Shown here piece after piece: positions 55,956 to 64,000 of a stretch of 64,000 nt of DNA (position 1 is the first letter of the stretch; each line of letters opens with the position of its first letter). This DNA is from Isoetes taiwanensis. Taxonomy: Eukaryota; Streptophyta; Lycopodiopsida; Isoetales; Isoetaceae. The notes below the pieces were generated by a model. The model was not told the DNA's origin. It worked only from the letters and a program-made list of their open reading frames with translations, and searched no databases. The stretch spans positions 7,508,109 through 7,572,108 of the forward strand of contig JAJEKV010000004.1 in the NCBI GenBank assembly GCA_021234155.1, written 5' to 3'. Both the position numbers and the translations under genes were made by a program.

Positions 55956-58479
55956 CATGCCATGGCAGCATGGAAGAGCCAAGCACATGTTTGCACTAAT
56001 CCTCTCATCTTGATTTGGTTTGCAAGACAATAGGGAAATGCTTCACTAGCATACATCAAAGTTTGAAGAGCAAAGGAAGGACAATTGACTCAAGTCACTC
56101 AAGAGATACAAAAGGTCAAACAAGCAAAGAAAATGAAGAGAAGAGGAGAAAGAAGACCCCTTGAAGAATATTCCATGGTATGTAGCTATTTGTGATCTTG
56201 GCATCTTTGGCATTTTGATCCCCTTCTCCATTTACTCCACCATCCTAAATTACCATTGAACTTTGACTCCTTGCTCATATACCTCCCAAAGTCAAACTTG
56301 ACCTTGAAAGTTCTTTCTAGTCAAAACACACCTTCATGAAACACCCACTTGCTCCATCATCCACTAGTTCAAAAGTGACTTGACTTGGTCAAAATTTCGC
56401 TCAGAAGTCAACATCCCATGCAACTTGACCAAAGTTAAAAGAAAGTTGCAAAAAATCCTAAGGGAAGTGCTCAAAATTCAAGTATGCCCCAAGAGGTGCT
56501 TAAAATTGCTCCATAAAAAGAAATTGGCTCCTAAATGAGCACTTGATGGGCCAAGTCACTTTACACCTCACTTCATACGCTAAGTCATCATACCCATCAT
56601 CATTCTAGCCATCTCATGTCAAACTCTCACATTCAAATCAAAATTCATATCAAAGCATTAAACTAGCATCATTGTTGCCACATCACCATTGACACCTCAT
56701 CACTCCACACGTATCACACACATCATCTCCACATCATTCAAAATTTTTGACTAGAAAGAATTTTCAAATTCAAGTTGGCTAACACGTCATCATTCCCATT
56801 GGCCACATCACACCACCTAGCCTTGTCATCATTTCCAAATGCCACATCATCCACTCCTTAGCTCTTTTTTTGCCAAATTCAAAAGAGCTCCATTGTGAGA
56901 AGAGATTCCAGAATCTTATAGGATACAAAAAAAGATTCCCTTAGGAAAAAAGAGTTTTGAAAAAAAGGCTTTATTTTGGGCATTATAGATGCTTCCTAGG
57001 GAATCGTGCCATAGGGCTTAGGGGTGCAAAAAATTTCCTATCTACCCCCCCAGCCTAATTTCTCTTTCCAGCCAATCTCCCCATGCCGCGTGGAACATCC
57101 GGGCGTGTGGGGCGGTGGAGGTACCGGATCCCACGTGGATATTGCACGCAATAATCATAAATAATGGATTTTCTTCTCCTTATATACCTTGATCGCCAAA
57201 GTCTAATTGAGCCTGTGGGATATTTCACCTGAACCCATATGAACCCTAAAATCCGGAAACGCCAAGATCCAGTTAATTCGGCCTAACAAACTAGTAAATC
57301 ATGACCTAAACTGGCCGAATCATCATGTTTAATGCCAAGAATGCTTATTGCGAGCTAAAAGACAGAAGATTGAAGGGAAATGATCAAGATCTCAACGGAA
57401 CAGAGCATTTACAAAAGGGGCTTTTCTGCACAGAAGAAATTCGAGGGCTTTGAGGCAAAGAAGTGTTTTCTGGCTTTGAAGAAGGACCGGCTTGATGATC
57501 CTGAGCTTGATTCTGACCTCCAATGTTTACCTATGATCCAGATTATTGACTCAATTCCCTGGATCGTCTGAATGTATACCTATTTGATCCTGTGCCCAAG
57601 ACCACGAGCTTGGGATATTACATTGTATCTCTTGAGTGTTTGATTTAATTGAAAATCCGACCTTTGCAGTAATCTGTTTGTGTTGCATTGAAACTCATTC
57701 CCATAAGTAAACGATTATCAGAGGCTAGGCGTCTTGTGTTTGTCCAAATTGTCAGATATGAGTGGTCTGCCTATGTAGTATGTCTTTGGAAAGGGCAAAA
57801 GCCAAATTCCTGTCAAGACAAAATTACAATACCATTTTGAGCCGACATCTTTAGATCCAATTGTATTGCACAACAGGCATTGAGCATAGAAGAGTAATTG
57901 TTTGAGCATCAATCTTGCCAAGCTAAATATGTTGAACAAGGCAATGCTAGACACGCGTGCAACCCTTTATTAGAAAGTATCTCCTTGCAATATTGTTCAT
58001 TTCTTATAGTCCTAGGCAAAAAATCATCAAAAGAAAAAATTAGGTTCCCTTTTGGCAAAAGGAAGATTTGGCCCCTGTTGTGCAGAAAAATCTGAGCAGA
58101 ATAGAGTTGGTAACTCCAGAAAATTCCTTGTCAACATCGAGTTTCAAATTTTAGCTCTCTGCCAGGGATATTGACAAAAAATTGACTGGGTCAGTGATCT
58201 AATTGTGGCCTATCTAACCTAGTCAGACCTCACTGAGTTTTTGCAGTCTGTTAATATCAAGTGTTGAGCATCTTGAGGAGAGACATCCATATCATAGCTT
58301 TATAGATCATATTCTGCAAGTTATTTTGTGGAGCAGACTTTTTGGCCTTCAGGGAAACATACTCCCAGTGAACTTTTGTGCACTATTTCTGGAAACTTTG
58401 CACTCAGAGTGGTTGCCTTAAGCAACCTGGAGGTTCTAAACCACTGAGGTTGAAGGTTTTTCCAGGAACACCTTCAACA
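55956..58479 (+). repeat. Gypsy 3' LTR
   Basis: About 2.52 kb, same ends as the 5' LTR. It lacks the 30-bp duplication. The next bases start LINE D. Confidence 0.85.
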
Positions 58480-58639
58480 AGCCCCCCACCCACAGGGTTG
58501 AACCCCCCCAAATCCCCCCATGCCAACCACTAAGGGCGGGCACTCTTTGTGCTTCCTTTTCAATCTTTGAATCCCTATATACCTCCTGCGCATTTCTAAT
58601 TCACTCCGGGGTGCTCGAAAGTTGTAGGCCTCACAAACG

Positions 58640-59820
58640 ATGGAGGGGAATCTGCATGCGCTAAAGAAGTGGGCACGTAATGGCGAGGGCTCCTCCCCCT
58701 CGGAGTACATCATGGAGGCAATACATGCCCTGAAGGGAAAGCTGAATGCTATACAGGACAAGCTGACAGGTGTGGAGATGCAAATGGACACCCAACCGGC
58801 AACTACGTATTTTGACGTTGGAAGAATGCATTAGGCCACTGGATGACCGCTTTGGGCTGGCTGACTTTGAGCGCAGACAAGCACGCGATACTGTCGCCCA
58901 GCTAAGAAGTGAATTGACAGCGATGTCCCGCACCCGGAGCGATGCAACCCGACGTCTAGATCAGCTCCAATGGCAAATGTCAGAGGACGTGGTACAACTG
59001 CAAAATGAGCTTAGACAGGCAGTGGCACAGGTTGCACAGTTGGTTGGCCCAAACGGCCGGTTGGCAGACCAGGAGGCTACAATGTCTGGGATGCAGGGGA
59101 GGTTGGACACCCTAGAAAAGAGACAGCCGGAAAGTCACGAGGCAGCGCCCAGGCTTTCGGCCCTTGAGAAGAGGATGGCCGAGTTCCAAGGGAAGACGTA
59201 TGATCTGCGCATGAATATGAAACAGACAAGTACCACCACAGGGGCATCATCATCACCATGCCCAATACCTGAGGCAGAGGTTGCACAGGGAATTAGACGG
59301 GTCCTTCGCGAGGAGAAGGACCGCCAGTCTCGTCGGCTGAACATTGTGGTTCGGGGCTTGCCTGAAGAACAGGGGGACGATCTCCCAGCTAAGCTCCATG
59401 CCCTGGTGTTGGCAAGGCTCCAATTGCAGCACTTGACAGTAAGAAACCCGACCAGAGTCGGAGGGCCAAACATGAGACTTCGACTAGTTAAACTCACAGT
59501 GCTCGACCAGGCATCGAAGACGTTGATGCTGCAGCGCGCTAGTCGTTTGAAGGGGACATCGGTGTACTTAGACATGGATATGATCCCGGCTCAATAGAAG
59601 GAGAGGCAAGAGGAGTTTGCAAAGATTAGACAGGTCAGGCAGGCAGGGGGGTTGGCAGGCCTGGTTAATGGCAATATGAAGGTATTTGTGCCTCCACAGC
59701 CAGCAGTGGCAGAAACGGCGACCAGGGGACCAAGCACTTCTGGATCCCCCACCTTCAGAATGGCAGATCACATACAGCAGCAAGGACCAAGTACCTGGGC
59801 ACCACCCACAGCAGCAGAGC
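58640..59820 (+). pseudogene. LINE D ORF1: coiled coil and L1-type RRM
   Basis: MEGNLHALKKWARNGEGSSP begins at 58640; a frameshift near 58.79 kb leads to the frame that reads RQARDTVAQLRSELTAMSRT, heptad-like LQNELRQAVAQVAQLVG and LDTLEKRQ. The RRM follows: RRLNIVVRGLPEEQGDDLPA, LRLVKLTVLDQASKTLMLQR, ASRLKGTSVYLDMDMIPAQ, then TAG at 59595-59597 and KERQEEFAKIRQVRQAG. Pro-rich tail. A matching ORF1 is present in LINE B. Confidence 0.8.
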
Positions 59821-59916
59821 CGGACATGAGCCCCGACACCTGCCAATGGCCCAACTCCTGCAGCCTCCATAGGGACTGGGATAGGGCAGTCACCACAGAC
59901 AGCATAGGAAGAGTGC

Positions 59917-61065
59917 CTTCGAATTGTATCGTGGAACTGTAGGGGATTCCCCTGGAAGCGCGGTGAGGGCATTGCTGAAATTGCTACAGGCATGGACATC
60001 ATCTTCTTGCAAGAGACATGGGAATATAGTGGTCATCTGTTACCGGACATCCCAGGGTACCAACATTTCTCACTGGCCAATGAGCACCATGGCAAGCGAG
60101 GGTATGGAGGAGTCGCGTGCTACTTCAAAGATGCTATAGCATCCACAGTCTCACTCCACAAGGCTGATAGACTCAACCGCTTTCTGTGGATACGAGTGCT
60201 GCAGCCTCACCATCGCCCACTGTTTATTGCAGGATGTTATATACCCCATAAAACTTCTAAGTTCTACAGGGTTCATCAGGCAGATATAGATGTGCATATG
60301 CCCTATAGGGAACTGTATGATGACATAGAGCATTATCGCCAGAAGGGTTATGTGTTTTTATTAGGAGATTTCAATGCACGTACGACACAGTGGCAGTCCG
60401 TCACCTTTCAGGGAAATGCTGATTCCAACCCACTTTGGCTAGAAACAGAGGCATCCCAGCATGCAAGACGGTCCCAGGATACAGTCTTCAGAGCCTTTGG
60501 AAGAGAGTTGGTCTAGCTATGCCAGATCTTTGACATGGTGATCTGCAATGGTATGCTCAGATGGCCGCGATCAGGGGGCTTCACTTGCAGAAGCGACGGG
60601 GGCGATGGTGGAGCCAGCGTGGTGGACTATCTCCTAGCTCTAGTTCCAGAACTTGATATCATTAGAGATTTCGCGACAGGCACAGGGACAAGAGATGAAG
60701 AGACTTTGTCAGACCATTATCCACTTTATGTCACTTTGGATTGGAGGCCCTCAGTGGCGTGGCCACAGGACAGGCGCCCTCGGGGTTTGGGATACACCCC
60801 GAACTATCGGAAGCAAGCAGGATATGAGGTTGCGCTTGAACGTGAGCTACAGGGGATTGATGCCCTCTATACATTGCATGATAAGTGTGAATGGTTGGTG
60901 AAGGCCTTACTCGGAGCAGCCAGTGAATGCTTTGCAGCAAGAAAGCCCCCGCGAAGGGACACTACGCAATTCCCTCAGAACCCCTGGTTTGATGCCGAAT
61001 GTAAAGGCTCTAAAGAGTCATCTATGCACCATCTTAGATCCACAGCTCCGGCAACAGGCCATTAG
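59917..61065 (+). pseudogene. LINE D APE-type endonuclease
   Basis: IVSWNCRGFPWKRGEGIAEI, then MDIIFLQETWEYSGH (Glu), GYGGVACYFKD, YVFLLGDFNARTTQW (GDFN), one TAG at 60514-60516, MVICNGMLRWPRSGGFTC, SVVDYLLAL and LSDHYPLYVTLDW (SDH). Apart from the stop, the domain reads through in one frame to about 61005, where it shifts into the RT frame. Confidence 0.85.
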
Positions 61066-62489
61066 GGACTATAAGGCATTCTTGAAATCCAAAAAGCATC
61101 GCTACATTGCAGAAAATCAGCAACGCATATTTGATCTACTGATGACTGAGCCAAAAGCCTTTTGGCGTAGAGTGTTGTATAAGAGGCATCAACCACCTGG
61201 CAATGTTACCTCAGACCAGTGGAGACAACGGTTGGAGGAGTTGTATGACCCCCCAGGAGCGATCGCCGAGGTACCAGATCAGCTAGGAAAAACACTACAG
61301 ATTTCAGAGGAGGACATCCACCAGGGTCTTAGGCATCTTGCTAATGGTAAAGCAAAGGACTTGCATGGACTTCAGGCCGAGCGATTGAAATGGGGTGGGC
61401 CAGCTTTGCTCGGGCCTTTGACAGGGATAATCAATCAGACCATCAGAGAGGGCCTCCCATATTGCCAAAGCATGGAGGTGGGGGACACTTTTTGTGTCAG
61501 CGACACATGGTGCTTAGTGGGTGCTTTCTGGGGTTATTTTCTTTGTATTTTCGAAAAATATTTTTCTTTCATTTTTTTGATATTTTTCCCTGAAACGCAT
61601 TCACATTACGCCTTGGAATACAAAATTTCAGCTTCATCGGAGTTACAGAAAAAAAGATAAAAATAAGTAAACTTTTCAGCATTAGGTGCTTAGGGGGTGC
61701 TTGGCTGGCGCAAAAGTGCCCCCCAGCTCTATGCTTTGACCCCATAGGAATGGATGGTTAGCAAGGTCACCCTTATTCATAAGACGGGAAGTAGGGATGA
61801 CTCCACCAACTATCGTATGATCATGGTGAGCCCGTTATTCGCAAAACTTCTAGCAGGTGTGCTGGAGAAGAAGTTAATGCAATGGGCTGAGGAAGCTGGA
61901 GTACGTGCAGTTGGCCAGGCAGGTTTTCGCCCTACCCACTCCACGAGTGATCATATTTTTACTCTCAGAATTCTTATGGAAGCTAGCCGCAATGCACGAT
62001 GTGACTTATATTGCTGTTTCGTGGATTTTAAGACGGTATATGATACGGCCCCTCGGGACCTGTTGTGGCAACACTTGCAGGAGCTACATGTCCCACAGGA
62101 TTTTCTACCGGCTCTATGACGGAATATATGCCACTTTGCCTGCGTCAGACCACCGGGTGAACAGCACCATAGGTGTTAAACAGGGATGTCTGTTATCTCC
62201 TCTATATTGACAAGTTGGAGACCTGGATGCAAGAACATGGAGGTGGTGGCCCGCAATTGCCAGAGGTATATACAGTAAAACAGTTGCTCTATGCAGACGA
62301 TCTAGGCTTATTGTCCCATACAGCTAGGAGTATGCAGAAACATTTGGATGCTCTCAGTCACAGGCTATGGGATGACTGTGTAGAAAGAAGGGTCAGCGCG
62401 GGATGGAAAGCCCTGTATGCAATGCAGAATAGCTGTTACAGAATAGATCTCTGCGATTGGGCACGCAAAGTACACCTGTTCGAAGACAT
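60960..62489 (+). pseudogene. LINE D reverse transcriptase, interrupted and truncated
   Basis: YKAFLKSKKHRYIAENQQRI, FDLLMTEPKAFWRRVLY, LRHLANGKAKDLHGLQAERL, MITE insertion, VSKVTLIHKTGSRDDSTNYR, GQAGFRPTHSTSDHIFTLRI, CCFVDFKTVYDTAPRDLLW, GVKQGCLLSPLY, a deletion, QLLYADDLGLLS (YADD), HLDALS, another deletion, VSAGWKALYAMQNSCYRIDL. Ends abruptly after LFEDMV. Confidence 0.85.
61462..61740. mobile_element. 279-bp MITE inside LINE D RT
   Basis: Flanked by CCCATA (61456-61461 and 61741-61746). Terminal inverted repeats of about 38 bp: left CCAAAGCATGGAGGTGGGGG and ACACTTTTTGTGTCAGC; right end (reverse) TCAAAGCATAGAGCTGGGGG and GCACTTTTGCGCCAGC. Removing it restores GLP.EWMVSKV, matching GFPETWQINRV in LINE B. 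The superfamily is unclear (hAT or Mutator by duplication length). Confidence 0.8.
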
Positions 62490-62714
62490 GGTATGCTTGG
62501 AAGTCACGAATGGTTATGCAGTAGTATGCTTGGGTTCTCGGTCAATAAGCTACAGTAATTGAGTCAAAGGCCAAATGAACAGTGATTTGCGTAATGGTAT
62601 CTATGCTATGTTATGAATTCATTATTCTATTAAGTTGATACATCATTGCATATTTGAAGTCTAGTTAGTCATTAACATTGAAGAACTATTTGTTTAACCA
62701 TTGAATCCACTTCA
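62490..62714 (+). repeat. Second copy of the Copia LTR (no SINE-like insertion)
   Basis: It matches 43978-44348 minus the 146-bp insertion, ending AATCCACTTCA. Similarity also covers TCGAAGACAT (62480-62489), which is LINE D sequence. It is either the remnant 3' LTR of the split Copia element or a separate partial LTR. Confidence 0.75.
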
Positions 62715-62931
62715 CTTGATAAGCTAAGGAAAAGAATAATCCTTCAAAAAAAAGGGAAAAAGAAGTACATGCAAAGCGATCTTACTCTTCTGGAGCTCCA
62801 TTGAAGCAAATGCAGAAGTTTTTTGAGAAAGCCATGGTCTGCAGATAACTTACTTGTCTCAAATACCATGTTTACATGTACAGCATTAAGAAAAGATTGG
62901 AGCATTAAGCATACCTTTGTTAGCTGCATAT

Positions 62932-62986
62932 GTTGACTTTCATTGGCCATGTTCATGACATGATCACATGTTTTGGCTGCTTGATT
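62932..62986. repeat. 54-bp repeat shared with 38.78 kb, copy 2
   Basis: Same sequence and orientation as 38777-38830. The L1 tail begins directly after it. Confidence 0.8.
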
Positions 62987-62988
62987 GG

Positions 62989-63960
62989 TTTTTTTGTTTT
63001 TTTTGAAGGCAAGGTGAGTTTTATATTTCAGAATTAGAAAAGATACATCAAAATATAACAGGACTCCAAAGGAAACTTATTAATAGCAAAAAGTAAATCT
63101 TTCATGGTAGGGGAGGTACAATCTAATTTTAAGATAGTTAGATTTAAAACAAAATCAGATTGCCAGTTTCTGGGTTCATGACTCAGCATAGAAAATTTTG
63201 AATCAGCCAATATATAATAGTCCAAAAAGCTTAGCTATTCCTGGAATAGCTGTTTGCTAAGTCTGAAGTTTAACTATTTGCTTCAATAAGATCCTGTAGG
63301 GGTAGATCAGCTACAATGGTGTATGAAGTGAAGTCCATCATCACGAGTGCTCGGGCTTCCCTCCTCTTTTGACAGTGATGAAAAGGCCTAAAACATTGGC
63401 TTTAAGCTATTATGTCTCCAAACAGCCTGTTTGTTCAGCAACTTCTTGATTGCCCTGGCATGAATAACTTCCTGCTTGAGCAGAATCATGTTTTCTACAA
63501 CCATAGTCCTTGTCAGCTCTTCAATTACCACTAGATAATCTGAGCCTCTCGGTGGGGCTCCCACTTTTTGCATCCTCCTCTGATGATCTGTGAAGAACAC
63601 CATTAACATCTGTTAGAACCAAAACAAAAAAGCGGTATAAACCTTGGAATTTCCCTATCCGATCCCAAGCTTTGTCATACTTAGCCCCTTTAAGTGTTTC
63701 ATGGGCAGTGACTGTATCTTGTATCAGACTCAAAAGTTTAACTTTGATCCAATGCTGATTGATAGGTTTCTTTTCAATGGCAACCAAATTCCTATGTTTC
63801 CAGATAATCCAGCAGGTTAACATTCTGCAAGTGTTTACAACCGTGGAACTACCATTTAGAAATTCAAGGAGATTTGCAGGTGCTCCAAAGTTGAGTTGTG
63901 AGGTCCTGTCCAAATTTCTGCAATTTTTGAATATAAGAAGACATGGTTCGAATTTTTAGT
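62989..63960 (-). mobile_element. 5'-truncated L1 reaching toward the window end
   Basis: An antisense poly(A) appears as T runs at 62989-63005. The body on the minus strand includes LNGSSTVVNTCRMLTCWIIW and KHRNLVAIEKKP, the region after zf-RVT in plant L1. The frames at 63913-63388 are open but lack RT motifs. The upstream limit is not certain. Confidence 0.6.
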
Positions 63961-64000
63961 CAATCCACATCCAAGAGGGCAAAGACTAGAGATATTACTA

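Larger units (their letters stand above)
47409..58479 (+). mobile_element. Gypsy (Tat/Athila-like) element with an extra RNase H before RT
   Basis: LTRs of about 2.5 kb (47409-49956; 55956-58479), gag 50045-51256, protease 51276-51791, RNase H-like domain about 51940-52320, RT and linked RNase H 52500-53880, zinc finger and integrase 54130-55214. Several nonsense and frameshift mutations make it inactive. By eye the LTRs differ at roughly 30 sites (near 1.2%) plus small indels, so the insertion is recent. The 5' edge may be clipped. Confidence 0.85.
58480..62489 (+). mobile_element. LINE D: near full-length non-LTR element, 3' end lost
   Basis: Plus strand: ORF1 (58640-59820), endonuclease (59917-61065), RT (60960-62489). 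Same family as LINE A-C but more diverged and GC-richer. It starts right after the Gypsy LTR. It stops inside RT after VHLFEDMV, where the Copia LTR remnant follows. Carries a 279-bp MITE. Confidence 0.85.

Noticed and set aside
58474-60333. Minus-strand ORFs of 90-146 codons opposite LINE D
   Set aside because: Antisense shadows of ORF1 and the endonuclease, with no motifs of their own.
61470-61750. Intron within LINE D RT
   Set aside because: Inverted terminal repeats and flanking CCCATA duplicates explain it better as a MITE; splice-like ends may be incidental.

Overview
The window is nuclear DNA from a land plant. It has few genes and is packed with transposable elements. Three things support this reading. 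Genes are split by GT-AG introns. Retroelements use the plant initiator-Met primer site (TGGTATCAGAGC). Plant-type families are present: a PTI1-like kinase, a PPR fragment, plant L1 LINEs with DUF4283 and zf-RVT, Copia and Tat/Athila-like Gypsy. The best host gene, at 16.9-21.8 kb on the minus strand, reads as a complete 17-exon kinesin-9 (KIF9 type). That family normally goes with motile cilia, so a plant with flagellate sperm (fern, lycophyte, bryophyte, cycad or ginkgo) is more likely than a flowering plant. Fern is my guess and is not proven.

Layout. 0-15 kb: mostly one non-LTR family on the minus strand (LINE 1, A, B and C), with a coiled-coil/RRM ORF1, an APE endonuclease, an RT and a C-terminal CCHC. 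Its 3' ends carry a conserved GACCTGATGGTCTCA-like block, then a short-unit or CT-rich microsatellite tail. LINE C holds a 523-bp MITE with a clean 8-bp target duplication. Also here are a dead Myb/SANT gene, a PPR scrap and a 78-bp tandem repeat. 16.9-21.8 kb: kinesin-9, with an antisense LINE remnant in its largest intron. 24-27 kb: a PIF/Harbinger transposase with an intact D-D-E triad, candidate terminal repeats, and a hAT C-terminal fragment.

28.5-38.8 kb: one decayed L1 on the minus strand, broken by a roughly 0.6-kb segment, by a compact TR-GAG-like element (two 194/195-bp LTRs, Met PBS, gag only), and by a 2.2-kb block that holds a long-arm inverted-repeat element and part of a DUF4057-like gene. 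41.3-43.6 kb: an L1 tail and a broken PTI1-like kinase.

43.9-62.7 kb: a nested stack. A Copia element (5' LTR, gag, protease, integrase, start of RT) stops inside its RT. Next come an orphan 150-bp piece, a Gypsy element with 2.5-kb LTRs, a plus-strand LINE (LINE D), and a second copy of the Copia LTR. That copy lacks a 146-bp SINE-like insertion present in the first. The Gypsy element is the most unusual: a second RNase H with all four acidic residues lies between protease and RT, while the RNase H behind the RT has lost key aspartates. The window ends in another 5'-truncated L1.

Most coding sequence here is broken mobile-element sequence. Only the kinesin, the Harbinger transposase and the short DUF4057-like piece show no disabling mutation. 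All calls rest on reading the sequence and recalled family features; no search was run.
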